From the NCBI GenBank assembly GCA_964473105.1, contig CAYYNQ010000001.1, positions 1 to 34,912 of the forward strand: 34,912 bases of DNA. The letters are read 5' to 3'. Positions 16,616-25,805 of this stretch are shown here, one piece after another. Origin of the DNA: CAYYNQ01 sp964473105. Its GTDB lineage: Bacteria > Sumerlaeota > Sumerlaeia > MVZB01. The notes under the pieces are model-generated. The model was not told where the DNA came from, made no database searches, and saw nothing but the letters and a program-made list of their open reading frames with translations. How positions within the stretch are numbered: the first letter of the stretch is position 1; each line of letters starts with the position of its first letter. The position numbers and the translations under genes are program-made.

Positions 16616-17819
16616 CTTTAGCCAACCTCGCAAAAACATCCCGATGGGGAGTTTCTTCCCAGGGAAATCCCTCGTCTTCGCGACCAAAATGACCATAGGA
16701 TGCTGAGCGCCGGTAAAGCGGCCGCTTCAGATTGAGACTGCGAACGATCCCCGACGGACTCAAGTCAAACGTATCGCGGATGGCTTCAATCAGTTTTTCT
16801 TCATCGATTTTCCCCGTACCAAATGTATCGACATGAATCGAAAGCGGCTGGGAGACCCCAATGGCATAGCTCAGTTGGACCTCACAGCGGTCAGCTGCTC
16901 CACCGGCCACGATGTTCTTGGCGATCCACCGCGCGACATAAGCAGCGGAACGGTCAACTTTGCTGGGATCCTTGCCGCTGAAAGCCCCGCCTCCATGACG
17001 GCCCATGCCTCCGTAGGTGTCGACGATGATCTTGCGGCCGGTAAGCCCCGTGTCACCATGTGGTCCACCCACGACAAAACGACCCGTCGGGTTGACATGG
17101 TAGATGATATCGCCATCCACAAGTTGATCCGGCAGGACAGGTCTGATGATATCTGAGATGATCGCCTCGCGAATCTCATCGTGTTCCCGGTCAAGTTCCT
17201 TCGGAGAGGGGGTTTCACCCCCGTAAAGCGGGGCATGCTGGGTTGATATCACAACTGTGTGGATACGCCGGGGCCTGAGGGCGGCATCATATTCAACAGT
17301 AACCTGACTCTTGGAATCGGGGCGCAACCAGTCTATCCCGTGCTCACGGCGAACCGTGGCAAGCTTCTCCACGAGACGATGGCTGAGTTGGATCGGAAGT
17401 GGCATCAACTGGGGAGTTTCATTGCAGGCGAACCCAAACATCATTCCCTGATCCCCAGCCCCCTGTTCATTATCAACACCGGTACCCTCGTTGACACCCA
17501 TCGCGATATCTGGAGACTGTGCATGAATGAACTGCTGGAATTTTGCGGTCCTGGCATTGAACCCCATATCCTCCCCGGTATACCCAATTTCCTCGACTGT
17601 TCGGCGGGCAACGGCCTCGTAATCAATCCGGGCCCGGGTTGTGATTTCTCCTGACAACACAATCAGATCTGTTGTCGGCAGAGATTCGCAGGCAACCCGT
17701 GAATCCGGATCCTGATCCAGCAATGCATCGAGGACGGCATCCGAAATCTGGTCACAAACCTTATCGGGATGTCCCTCTGAAACGGATTCCGAAGTAAACA
17801 GACGGCTAGAACAACTCAT
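16596..17819 (-). CDS. metK: S-adenosylmethionine synthetase
   Basis: A 407-residue enzyme making S-adenosylmethionine from methionine and ATP, the methyl donor used by RlmN and TrmL in this window. The ATG at 17819 follows GAGAGGGAG; seven codons upstream in frame are not needed. Visible motifs are SEGHPDKVCDQISDA at 14-28 with His17, the signature GAGDQGMMFGFA at 120-131, and GGGAFSGKDPSKVDRSAAY, the second family signature. Length and motifs are normal for a bacterial tetrameric MetK. No SAM riboswitch of a class I know is visible in its leader. It is convergent with the ispH operon and divergent from fabH. Confidence 0.96.
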   Translation of the reverse strand: MSCSSRLFTSESVSEGHPDKVCDQISDAVLDALLDQDPDSRVACESLPTTDLIVLSGEITTRARIDYEAVARRTVEEIGYTGEDMGFNARTAKFQQFIHAQSPDIAMGVNEGTGVDNEQGAGDQGMMFGFACNETPQLMPLPIQLSHRLVEKLATVRREHGIDWLRPDSKSQVTVEYDAALRPRRIHTVVISTQHAPLYGGETPSPKELDREHDEIREAIISDIIRPVLPDQLVDGDIIYHVNPTGRFVVGGPHGDTGLTGRKIIVDTYGGMGRHGGGAFSGKDPSKVDRSAAYVARWIAKNIVAGGAADRCEVQLSYAIGVSQPLSIHVDTFGTGKIDEEKLIEAIRDTFDLSPSGIVRSLNLKRPLYRRSASYGHFGREDEGFPWEETPHRDVFARLAKGAGPSV

Positions 17820-18342
17820 TTCATCTCCCTCTCTGATCAATCCGGAACCGATGGAAGATAACGTAATCCCAGATCATGTATGAAAATAAACAAAGAGCGG
17901 TATTCTAGCGGAATCAAGAGGTTAAATGCACCATAAATCATATTATTCGAGCTTCAGATCACTACGATTCGCGCCACTTGTACTCATTATCTGAGCGCCC
18001 GGGATCATGACCCCAGATTGATTCTGGCCGCGGCACAAAATCTTTCTCATGGTCGGACGCACTGCAAAGCAGTATGGAATAACGGGTATTGATAACAATG
18101 ACGCACACCGGAGTAACGTCTCTAAATGCTTTCCCTCTGGCCCGGACACATGCGGTATTCCGGCATAATGACAGTCGATCCGGCCGTTTCACGTAACCGG
18201 CAGCTGGGATCGTAGGATCAAGGAATATACTTGTTTTTGTGGGATATCATTGGCAACCTGCTGATACTCTTAACGTCGCTCCCGGCATGTGGTTGGCAGA
18301 CAAAAAGACCGATAATTAGCAATAGGGCAGGCTTAATCCGAT
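17820..18342. other. Gene-free gap between metK and fabH
   Basis: This 523-base gap holds the leaders of two divergent genes. Its minus-strand open frames (17943-18149 and 17962-18192) look spurious. On the metK side I see a TAGAAT that could be a -10 box but no good -35. A small perfect hairpin ACTGC-AAA-GCAGT lies at about 18061. No riboswitch or small RNA gene was recognised. Confidence 0.3.
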
Positions 18343-19338
18343 ATGAATTCAAGCTGTATACCCGTTGGATTCAAAGGCCTGGGGACCTGTGTCCCCGATC
18401 GAGTGTTGACCAATTACGATCTCGAAAAGATGGTCGATACCTCCGATGATTGGATCACCATCCGAACGGGAATCCGGGAACGTCGTATCTTGGCCAGTGA
18501 CCAGTCCAACAGCGACCTCGCAACCGAGGCTGCCCGTTCAGCCCTTAAAGATGCGAAACTGCAGGCCGATGACCTGGATCTGATCATTTGCTGTACTTTC
18601 ACCCCAGATCATCCGCTACCCGCCACAGCCTGTATCGTCCAAAAGAAGCTGGGCATGCGTAAACCGGTCCCGGCATTCGACCTGGAGGCAGCGTGTTCGG
18701 GTTTCATCTACGGCTGTTCTGTCGGGGCCGCATTCATTCAAAATGGGGTCTACCGACATGTTCTCGTAGTGGGTTCAGAGGCCTTGAGCCGTTGGACAGA
18801 CTATAAGGATCGAAACACCTGTGTCCTCTTCGGCGATGGGGCGGGGGCCGCCATCCTGTCAAGGGTGGATGAAGGACGCGGACTGCTGGGTCAACGCCTC
18901 GGCGCCGACGGATCCGGCAAGGATCTGCTCATGATTCCTGCCGGGGGATCAACACAACCGGTGACCTGCGAAGCCGTTGAGAAACTAAGCCCGTTCATCC
19001 GGATGAACGGGAATGAAGTCTACAAGTTTGCGACCCGTATTATTCCGACGGTTATTGAGGAGGCACTGGAAGAAACCAACATGACACCCGATGACTTGGA
19101 CCTGATTATTCCCCATCAGGCGAACGTGCGGATTCTCGAGGTTGCCGCAAGGAAGCTGGGGGTCCCGATGGCCCGCTTTGTTGTCAACATCGAGAAATTC
19201 GGCAATACGTCCGCGGCAACGGTCCCCTTGGCCATGATGGACGCACAAACGGACAAAAGACTCGTGGAGGGCACAACATTTGCGCTGGTTGCCTTCGGGG
19301 GTGGACTGACTTATGGCGCAAGCATATGGAGGTGGTAG
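18343..19338 (+). CDS. fabH: Beta-ketoacyl-ACP synthase III
   Basis: A 331-residue thiolase-fold enzyme that starts fatty acid synthesis by joining acetyl-CoA (or another acyl-CoA) to malonyl-ACP. The catalytic triad is complete: Cys118 in AACSGF, His258 in IPHQANVRI and Asn288 in KFGNTSAA. The glycine-rich end GGGLTYGASIWRW is typical. Length is normal. Unlike many bacteria it is not next to plsX, fabD or acpP; it stands alone here between metK and a small lipoprotein gene. Confidence 0.95.
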   Translation: MNSSCIPVGFKGLGTCVPDRVLTNYDLEKMVDTSDDWITIRTGIRERRILASDQSNSDLATEAARSALKDAKLQADDLDLIICCTFTPDHPLPATACIVQKKLGMRKPVPAFDLEAACSGFIYGCSVGAAFIQNGVYRHVLVVGSEALSRWTDYKDRNTCVLFGDGAGAAILSRVDEGRGLLGQRLGADGSGKDLLMIPAGGSTQPVTCEAVEKLSPFIRMNGNEVYKFATRIIPTVIEEALEETNMTPDDLDLIIPHQANVRILEVAARKLGVPMARFVVNIEKFGNTSAATVPLAMMDAQTDKRLVEGTTFALVAFGGGLTYGASIWRW

Positions 19339-19503
19339 ACGGCAATGCCACGCCATGCCAAGCGCCTGGGAATTCATCAAGAGGACAAGATCAGGCCCAC
19401 GTGATATCCATTGGAAGGGGATTCCTGAAAACCGGGCTGGATCAGATGGAAATACACGGATGAAATATGGATTCACACCCTAATATCATCCAATGGGAAC
19501 TGC

Positions 19504-19521
19504 TGGGGGGAGCGACCCCCA
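19504..19521. other. GC hairpin upstream of the small lipoprotein gene
   Basis: TGGGGG (19504-19509) pairs exactly with CCCCCA (19516-19521) around a 6-base loop, 49 bases before the next start codon. No T-run follows, so it is more likely a leader structure or a chance hairpin than a terminator. Confidence 0.3.
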
Positions 19522-19569
19522 CCAACGACGATGATGTTTACTCAACATAACATCCTAAAGAGCTTCAGC

Positions 19570-19866
19570 ATGAAGCGCAGGACCGCGCGCAAGTCATACC
19601 CAGGTCTCTGGTGGTTATGTGGCATGTTGATTCTGGTGGTTGTTTCGGCCGTGCTTGCCGGATGTACGCTCTACAGCTCGGATCACTGCTGGGTTCCAGA
19701 GGACCAGTATCTCGATGCACGAACACTGTATATCCAGACCGGATCGCTCGAAATCGTGAAACGCCGTATGGAGGAGATGCAGTGGCGTATCTGCCGACGG
19801 AATGAAGTGGTTTACCGGCTGCAGCGGGAATTCGAGGTCTTGCCCGAGGAACTCCCGGCAGGATAG
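19570..19866 (+). CDS. Small lipoprotein of unknown function
   Basis: A 98-residue protein with a classic lipoprotein signal: basic start MKRRTARK, hydrophobic stretch 13-30 and lipobox LAGC with Cys32. I prefer the ATG at 19570, since the upstream methionines give an overlong n-region. The mature part of about 67 residues is charged and helical at the end, with the pattern KRRMEEMQWRICRRNEV followed by YRLQREF. It is too short for an enzyme. It lies between fabH and lptB, and a role in the envelope is likely from the signal only. Confidence 0.62.
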   Translation: MKRRTARKSYPGLWWLCGMLILVVVSAVLAGCTLYSSDHCWVPEDQYLDARTLYIQTGSLEIVKRRMEEMQWRICRRNEVVYRLQREFEVLPEELPAG

Positions 19867-20385
19867 CATTGCCGGACTATCCTATCGGCATTTCGGGATC
19901 GCGCCATCTTCATGGTCAACAAGATTGGTCCACCAGAGTGTCCCAAACCGGGACGAATTCCCATTCAAGCGACATGGATAAAATCGGGTGGAAACTCTAT
20001 CCCCCCGAGTGGTGAGATGCAGAGGGCTGTCCGCAAAAAACATAACTGAATTACAGGCAAACAAGCGATTCATGACGTTGTCATAACCGGCATGGCAAGG
20101 ATCATTCCCACAATCTTATTCGGAACCAAATGACCCCCATCCCGTAAAATGTTCAATCCTGAAAACTTATGGTTATATCTCCTGAATAAACATAGGTGGC
20201 CGATAATAAACCACTGTGTTGACAGATAACCGAGTTCGGATATTGCCAACAGCCAAGGAAGCGGTCTCAACCTTGACATCCCGGGGTTACTACGAGAGGA
20301 TGCAAGTATTGGCGCGATTGCGGATATCCTCCCCCGGATTTCCGTACCGGGTCGGTCGTTTCCCGCGAATCGGATCTCCGACAGG
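19867..20385. other. Gene-free gap before lptB, with possible promoter
   Basis: About 520 bases without a supported gene. TTGACA at 20219-20224 with a weak TATTGC 16 bases later (20241-20246) could start the lptB transcript. From 20230 onward the lptB frame is open with no stop, but it holds no ATG or GTG before the TTG at 20386. Confidence 0.35.
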
Positions 20386-21141
20386 TTGAATCCCATCCAC
20401 TGCCTAGAAGTCCAGAAACTCGTCAAAACATACGGAAAAAGGCGTGTCGTCAATGAAGTCAGCCTGAGCCTTGATCATGGTGAGATAGTGGGTCTTCTTG
20501 GCCCCAATGGGGCTGGCAAGACAACCACGTTCAACATGGTTGTGGGGATTGTCAAACCAGATTCCGGGACCATCCTGCTGGGCGGCAGCGACATCTCGGG
20601 ATTGCCCCTCTACAGACGCGCGCGCGCCGGACTGGGCTACCTCGCCCAGGAGAAGTCTATTTTCAATAAACTGACCGTAGAACAAAACCTGATGGCCATC
20701 TTGGAGACAACCGGGTTGGGCCGCACTGAACAAAAGGAACGCATGGAACAGTTACTTCATGAGCTGGGCATTATCCACCTGAGGAAAAATCTTGGGGGAA
20801 AACTATCTGGGGGCGAGACACGCCGGGTCGAAATTGCACGTGCGCTAGTCATTGAGCCCAGTTACCTGCTGCTAGATGAACCCTTTGCCGGAATCGACCC
20901 CAAAACAGTGGAAGAACTGCAGGATATCATCCGGCATCTTCGCAATCGCGGGTTGGGGATCCTGATCACCGATCACAATGTCCGGGAAACCCTGACGGTG
21001 ACCGACCGGGCCTATATTATTCACGAAGGTAATATCCTACACCATGGGTCTGCGGAGGTTCTGATTCATGATCCCGAGGTGCGTCGTCATTACTTGGGCA
21101 AACGTTTTTACATGCAGACGGAAACAGAGCCATCTTCATGA
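20386..21141 (+). CDS. lptB: LPS export ABC transporter ATP-binding protein
   Basis: A 251-residue ABC ATPase that powers lipopolysaccharide transport from the inner to the outer membrane with LptF and LptG. Walker A GPNGAGKTT is at 39-47, the Q-loop Gln88 in LAQEKSIF, the signature LSGGE at 140-144, Walker B LLLDEPFAGIDP at 161-172 and the switch His197 in TDHNVRE. The EKSIFNKLTVEQNL stretch is typical for LptB rather than the related amino acid transporter LivF. The only usable start in frame is TTG at 20386, and no well-spaced Shine-Dalgarno precedes it. lptA and lptC, often next to lptB, are not here. The hibernation factor gene follows by 74 bases. Confidence 0.92.
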   Translation: MNPIHCLEVQKLVKTYGKRRVVNEVSLSLDHGEIVGLLGPNGAGKTTTFNMVVGIVKPDSGTILLGGSDISGLPLYRRARAGLGYLAQEKSIFNKLTVEQNLMAILETTGLGRTEQKERMEQLLHELGIIHLRKNLGGKLSGGETRRVEIARALVIEPSYLLLDEPFAGIDPKTVEELQDIIRHLRNRGLGILITDHNVRETLTVTDRAYIIHEGNILHHGSAEVLIHDPEVRRHYLGKRFYMQTETEPSS

Positions 21142-21215
21142 TGCACGTCTAGCCAACCACAAATCTCCACAGCGAGCTAGTACCGCAAAAACCATCTCGG
21201 GAAGGAGCGCTGATC

Positions 21216-21590
21216 ATGACACTGCAGATCATGGGCCGTCACTATAGCATCTCTGAGAACCAGAAGGAATATATCGGCAAGAAAGTTGGCCGGCTACGAA
21301 AGATATGCGGCAAGCTTGACGACCTGAAATTTACGATAACGAAGGGAAATCATACTTATGAAACCGAGGGGTATGTTCGCACAGGAAAGGCCGTTGCACG
21401 TGCATCCGTGAAGGCCAGTCACAGTTATGAGGCGATCGATCTTCTCGTCGACAAGCTTGAGGCGCAGATCAGCAGGATCAAGGATAAATTGGACTCATCG
21501 AAAAAACATACTTCAACCCACAGGAATGCAGATGATACATCCGAATTAGAGGAAAGTGGCGGGATCGGGAATAAAGTCGTCAATGCCTGA
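21216..21590 (+). CDS. hpf: Ribosome hibernation promoting factor (HPF/RaiA family)
   Basis: A 124-residue protein that binds the small ribosomal subunit and stabilises idle ribosomes in slow growth. AAGGAG precedes the ATG. Residues 1-100 form the conserved beta-alpha-beta domain (start MTLQIMGRHYSISENQKEYI; helix SYEAIDLLVDKLEAQISRIKDKL). After it comes a short polar tail of about 25 residues without the long-form dimerisation domain, so it is a short-form type. In many Gram-negatives the order is lptB-rpoN-hpf; here rpoN is missing between the two, but the linkage of lptB and hpf is kept. Confidence 0.9.
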   Translation: MTLQIMGRHYSISENQKEYIGKKVGRLRKICGKLDDLKFTITKGNHTYETEGYVRTGKAVARASVKASHSYEAIDLLVDKLEAQISRIKDKLDSSKKHTSTHRNADDTSELEESGGIGNKVVNA

Positions 21591-21627
21591 CACAACAGAA
21601 AGCGCCCCGCCTAGAATATAGCAGTGG

Positions 21628-21657
21628 ACCCGGGCTTGAATGCCCCGGGTTCTTGTA
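21628..21657 (+). terminator. Terminator of the lptB-hpf unit
   Basis: ACCCGGG (21628-21634) pairs with CCCGGGT (21644-21650) with a short loop, followed by TCTTGT. It lies 38 bases after the hpf stop. The stem is strong, the T-run is interrupted. Confidence 0.55.
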
Positions 21658-21737
21658 TCTGACAGATACGGAAACAACGTGCCCATCTTCTGCATCCCTA
21701 CATCAGGTCATTTCCAGCTGGGTCCGATCCTGAAGCA

Positions 21738-23015
21738 ATGACGAATTATGGACCCCTACACATGTTTATGACCCATCATCGCCACCTCCTGATTTTATTC
21801 ATCTTCCTTTCAGGGGCTCCTGCGGCACGTGATGAATATCCGACCCCGCCCGATCCACCTTTACCGGGTTCGCGGGAGTTTGAGACCGGCCACAAGGTTC
21901 GTGAAGAACGCAAAACGCAACCGTTCAGGAAAGAGGAGGCTTCGGTAAAAATCCTCAAGACACTCATGCCATACCGGCGCTGCCTGTGGATCACCCGATG
22001 GGATTACCGCAACCCCGGGGACGTTGAGAAAATCTTTTACAATGCAGCATCTATACGCTGCAGTGACGTTTTCTTCCAGGTCCGCGGTGCAGGGACTGTC
22101 TTCTATCCCAGCCGTATCGAACCCTGGGCGTGGGAATTAACCGGGGCCGACCCGGGTTCAACCGGCGTTGACCCGGGATGGGACCCGCTCGAGATGGCCT
22201 GCAAGAACGCAAAACGTTATGGCCTGAGGATCCATGCCTACCTGAATGTACTGCCGGCTTGGCGCCACAGAACCCATGACCCGCCCAAAAGGAGCGGACA
22301 TGTCTATAAGCGACACCCTGAATGGATCATGCGGCGGATCGACGGCAGACGTATGAACCCTCGGAAGGATTACGCCTTCCTGGACCCGGGACTGCCTGCG
22401 GTTCGTCGGCATGTGGCAAGTCTATTCGCCGAGGTAGTGACAAACTACCCTGTTGATGGAGTACACCTGGACTATATTCGTTATCCACACAAACAGGGCG
22501 CTTACTCCTATACCGATCCGGTCGTGCAGGATTTCAAGGAACGGTTCACCTTGCATCCTGAAAAACGGCCGGCTGCCTGGGATCACTACCGCCGCACACA
22601 GGTGACAACGACAGTGAAGGCAATCGCTGAGGCCTCCCGCCACGCCCGGCCGGATATTCTTCTGACCGCATCCGTGATAGCCGACCGTAACCGAGCGTTG
22701 AACGAGGTTTTCCAGGAATCCATCAAATGGGTACGCGAGGGCCTCGTGGACGCAATCGTCCCGATGGCCTATATCGACGGACTTCAGGATTTTGAAAACC
22801 TTGCGCGACCTTATGCCGATAGCACGATCCGAGACCGGGTTTGGATCGGGGTTTATGCCGAACCGAGCAGGAACAAGGCACTCAAGGAACAAATCGAACG
22901 GGCCATAAAATACAAATTCGGCGGAGTTGCGGCCTTTGCATACGGAAACCTGTTCGACAATCACAAACCCAACAGCATGGCAAGAAAAGTCTATGAAGGA
23001 TTTACAGGAAAGTAA
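21738..23015 (+). CDS. Secreted GHL10-family (DUF187) glycosyl hydrolase-like protein
   Basis: A 425-residue exported protein of the glycosyl hydrolase-like 10 family (TIM barrel, formerly DUF187). The signal peptide is HHRHLLILFIFLSG followed by APA. The start is uncertain: ATG at 21738, 21762 or 21768 are all in frame, and none has a strong Shine-Dalgarno. Family features are WITRWDY at the first strand, VFFQVRGAGTVFYPS, LRIHAYLNVLPAW, and VDGVHLDYIRYP, whose Asp is the conserved acidic residue. VDAIVPMAYIDG forms a late strand. Related proteins act on peptidoglycan or other glycans; a substrate cannot be given. It stands alone between hpf and arfB. Confidence 0.83.
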   Translation: MTNYGPLHMFMTHHRHLLILFIFLSGAPAARDEYPTPPDPPLPGSREFETGHKVREERKTQPFRKEEASVKILKTLMPYRRCLWITRWDYRNPGDVEKIFYNAASIRCSDVFFQVRGAGTVFYPSRIEPWAWELTGADPGSTGVDPGWDPLEMACKNAKRYGLRIHAYLNVLPAWRHRTHDPPKRSGHVYKRHPEWIMRRIDGRRMNPRKDYAFLDPGLPAVRRHVASLFAEVVTNYPVDGVHLDYIRYPHKQGAYSYTDPVVQDFKERFTLHPEKRPAAWDHYRRTQVTTTVKAIAEASRHARPDILLTASVIADRNRALNEVFQESIKWVREGLVDAIVPMAYIDGLQDFENLARPYADSTIRDRVWIGVYAEPSRNKALKEQIERAIKYKFGGVAAFAYGNLFDNHKPNSMARKVYEGFTGK

Positions 23016-23195
23016 GCTTATCCTCTTGATGATCTGGATTAGACAAGGATCCCGAAAAGGGAGCCATACGAGAACGTAAGCAGTATAGACCCGGCCTTTT
23101 CCGGAAATATTATCTAGATCAATCGCCCGGCTTGTCCTTTGTTCTCCAGTGAATATCAGTAATCATGGCGATATGTTGAAACTGAATACACGTTC

Positions 23196-23219
23196 AATCT
23201 CCCTCCGGCACGGGGGATT
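23196..23219. other. Hairpin upstream of arfB
   Basis: AATCTCCC (23196-23203) pairs with GGGGGATT (23212-23219), eight pairs with one G-U, around an 8-base loop. No T-run follows. It lies just before the arfB ribosome binding region and may be part of its leader. Confidence 0.3.
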
Positions 23220-23259
23220 CAATGAATGCCCTTAATAGGAGGGATGATATATTTGCAAC

Positions 23260-23673
23260 ATGCTCCGAATTAACGATACAGTCTCCATTCCCGACGACGA
23301 AATCGAGCTCAGTGCTGTGCGCGCGAGTGGGCCGGGCGGGCAAAATGTGAACAAAACTTCGACAGCAGTCCATCTGCGTCTCGACATTCCCACCTCATCG
23401 TTGCCAAAAGCCTGCAAATTTCGCCTGTCCGAGTTGAAGGATCGACGAATCACACGCGAAGGCGTGATCGTGATCATAGCCCGGCGTTTCCGAACACAGG
23501 AAGGGAACCGTGCCGATGCACTAGATCGATTAAGATCCCTCATCAGGAAAACGCTGGTTGCACCGAAACAACGCAAACCTACGAAGCCCCCATACGCATC
23601 CAGACATAAACGCCTCGAAGAAAAACGGCATCGCGGTCAGGTTAAGACCCTGAGGAGAAAGGTTCAGGAGTAA
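23260..23673 (+). CDS. arfB: Alternative ribosome-rescue factor ArfB (YaeJ/ICT1 type)
   Basis: A 137-residue peptidyl-tRNA hydrolase that frees ribosomes stalled without a stop codon. It has the release-factor catalytic motif GGQ (26-28) in ASGPGGQNVNK, but lacks the codon-reading domains of RF1/RF2. The C-terminal tail is rich in Lys and Arg (KRLEEKRHRGQVKTLRRK), as in ArfB, where it enters the empty mRNA channel. Length agrees with the E. coli protein (140). TAGGAGGG stands about 16 bases upstream of the ATG, longer than usual. It is convergent with pgeF. Confidence 0.93.
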   Translation: MLRINDTVSIPDDEIELSAVRASGPGGQNVNKTSTAVHLRLDIPTSSLPKACKFRLSELKDRRITREGVIVIIARRFRTQEGNRADALDRLRSLIRKTLVAPKQRKPTKPPYASRHKRLEEKRHRGQVKTLRRKVQE

Positions 23674-23841
23674 GCCCAAGCCGAAACAGAAGAATAATGC
23701 TTCTCACAAATCCTGCAACCATAAATTACCGATGATGGTATGCCGGGAAGTTCCCAAACAAGAGTCCGGTGGCATTGTTCGATAATTATAGATGCGGTGA
23801 TATGAATCCCGCAAGTATTACGCCTGATTACGATTCGAAGG

Positions 23842-24636
23842 TCATTCAGGAGCCGATCCGGATATAAAGCCCATAAATGACAGCATTCTCCCCGCATTGT
23901 TACCATCACGACGGTAGGAGCAGAAACGGTTGTCATCATGATATGTGCAGTCTTCACATATGTGAATTTTTTCCGACTGCATGCCGGCATTCAAAAGTTG
24001 GTGTCGCGTGATGGTCCGCAGGTCCAGATTCCTCCCATTCGGGCTGATCCCCGCCCCCGGATATAATCTTTCAAATTTTTCCACCAGTTCATGTCCAACT
24101 TCATACATGTCATGCTGGATACACGGGCCCATCCAAGCTTCCATCATAGCCACGGATATCCCGAAACCCGCCATTCTCCCAGCGGTCTCCGCTGCAAGAT
24201 TTTCCTTTAACCCGCGCCAACCGCAATGCGCAAGGCCAATGATCTTATGGATCGGGTCGACCAGAAACAATGGCAAACAGTCGGCCGTTCGAATGGCTAG
24301 GATCAGGCCGGGAAAAGTGGTGATCAGCGCATCGGTCGAAGGATATTCGGCGGCTCGCAGCACATCATCATAACGGAACCCCACAGGCGCACTTTGCTCA
24401 GAAACCGGTTCTCTAACTACAGTAATATGGCTTCCATGCACTTGATCACATCCCAGCGTCCACCCATTGGGTATCACCCCCGCCGCCCGGGCCTCCCGAA
24501 TCTGATCGAAGAAAGTCCCCTTTCCCTGGCCGGACAAAACACCTTTCAGCGAGGTCCCGTGTGCCAGTCCTGGAAATCCATGCCACGCATCACATCCAAT
24601 GAGCGTCCCTGAATCTGTACCTGATTCCGAATTCAC
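23842..24636 (-). CDS. pgeF: Peptidoglycan editing factor PgeF (YfiH / laccase-domain family)
   Basis: A 264-residue protein of the family once called polyphenol oxidase or multicopper oxidase YfiH. In E. coli it removes wrongly built peptidoglycan precursors carrying L-Ser instead of L-Ala. The metal site residues are seen at His67 (QVHGSH), Cys120 (TADCLPL) and His137 (AHCGWRG), with GPCI and SYRRDG also conserved. It begins with GTG at 24636, whose last bases overlap the rlmN stop (GTGA), so it is probably translated by coupling from the upstream gene. The substrate in this organism is not shown by sequence. Confidence 0.92.
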   Translation of the reverse strand: MNSESGTDSGTLIGCDAWHGFPGLAHGTSLKGVLSGQGKGTFFDQIREARAAGVIPNGWTLGCDQVHGSHITVVREPVSEQSAPVGFRYDDVLRAAEYPSTDALITTFPGLILAIRTADCLPLFLVDPIHKIIGLAHCGWRGLKENLAAETAGRMAGFGISVAMMEAWMGPCIQHDMYEVGHELVEKFERLYPGAGISPNGRNLDLRTITRHQLLNAGMQSEKIHICEDCTYHDDNRFCSYRRDGNNAGRMLSFMGFISGSAPE

Positions 24637-25805
24637 GGCAGTGGACCTGCCTCATGACGGGATTTTTCGGGCCCAAAGTAATGTGCGGCAAGCTGTCCAC
24701 AGGCCGCATCTATCTCACGGCCCTTGCTCCAGCGCACAGTCACGGTCATGTTGTTCCCCGACAGAAACTCCACAAACCGGCCAAGAACTGATGCATCGCA
24801 AGGTTTATAGTCCAAAGGATCACTAGGGTTGAACATGATCAGGTTGACCTTGCAGCGAATATCCTGCAGCAGGCCCACCAACCGACTAGCATCAGCCATG
24901 GAATCATTAATCCCCTTCAATAGGACATACTCGATCGTGATGCGACGCCGGGTCTCCAGCGGATAGGACCGTAACGCACTGAGCAGCACACCAATCGGCC
25001 AACGGCGATTTAGCGGCATGATTTTGTCCCGCACCTCATCACTGGTCGCGTTCAGTGACACCGCCAGTCCAACACCCAGCCTGGCATCGGCCAGCTCCGC
25101 GATCCCTTGCACATGCCCAACCGTCGAGATCGTCACCCGTCGTTTCGACAACGCATACCCGTCAGGATCGGTAATCACTCTGACGGCTGGGATGACGCCT
25201 TTTGGATTGTGCAGGGGCTCTCCCATTCCCATGAAGACCATGTGATGAATGGTTTCATCCTCCTTCATCACATCTCGCTTGAGCTGCATCACCTGATCAA
25301 CGATTTCGGATGAAACGAGATTGCGCTGGAACCCACCGTAACCCGTGAGGCAAAACGTGCATCCCATTGCACAGCCGATCTGTGAACTGACACAAAGGCT
25401 TGTCCTTCCTTCATCCTCACGCATCACAACACTCTCGATATAGCGCCTATCGTGTGTCCTGAACAGAACCTTCTGTGTGCTGCCCGGATCGCCCAGGACA
25501 CGAATCCGTTCCAGGGCCGCTAGGCGGGTGTTTTTTATGAGCCAGTCACGCAGCCCCGCGGGCAGGCTTGTCATCTCATCGATAGAAGTCGCCTGTTTTT
25601 CATGGATCCAGTGATAAAGCTGTTTGGCGCGATAAGGCTCAGATCCCGCCCGCTTAACAAGATGGCAAACATCGTCACGTGTCATCCCGCGCAGGACGAT
25701 CGGGGGAGGGGCGCTTCCCTCGCCCCCCGGCGAGCAAGTAATCGAGGAATGTTCATCCATGATCTCCGGAAACCCTCCCCAAGCTCCCATTTCAGGGATC
25801 ATCAT
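24633..25805 (-). CDS. rlmN: Dual-specificity 23S rRNA/tRNA adenosine C2-methyltransferase RlmN
   Basis: A radical-SAM enzyme that methylates A2503 of 23S rRNA and A37 of some tRNAs. The cluster motif is Cys145-x3-Cys149-x2-Cys152 (CAMGCTFC); the two mechanism cysteines of the family correspond to Cys138 (LCVSSQ) and Cys369 (DAACGQ). MGMGEPLHN is the SAM-contact motif. With the ATG at 25805 it has 390 residues; the ATG at 25760, preceded by GGAG, would give 375 and start just before the conserved part. Either is possible. It is the first gene of a two-gene unit with pgeF, and degenerate hexamer repeats lie just upstream. Confidence 0.94.
   Translation of the reverse strand: MMIPEMGAWGGFPEIMDEHSSITCSPGGEGSAPPPIVLRGMTRDDVCHLVKRAGSEPYRAKQLYHWIHEKQATSIDEMTSLPAGLRDWLIKNTRLAALERIRVLGDPGSTQKVLFRTHDRRYIESVVMREDEGRTSLCVSSQIGCAMGCTFCLTGYGGFQRNLVSSEIVDQVMQLKRDVMKEDETIHHMVFMGMGEPLHNPKGVIPAVRVITDPDGYALSKRRVTISTVGHVQGIAELADARLGVGLAVSLNATSDEVRDKIMPLNRRWPIGVLLSALRSYPLETRRRITIEYVLLKGINDSMADASRLVGLLQDIRCKVNLIMFNPSDPLDYKPCDASVLGRFVEFLSGNNMTVTVRWSKGREIDAACGQLAAHYFGPEKSRHEAGPLP

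Noticed and set aside
17820..17940. SAM riboswitch before metK
   Set aside because: No SAM-I to SAM-V consensus pieces could be found in the leader.
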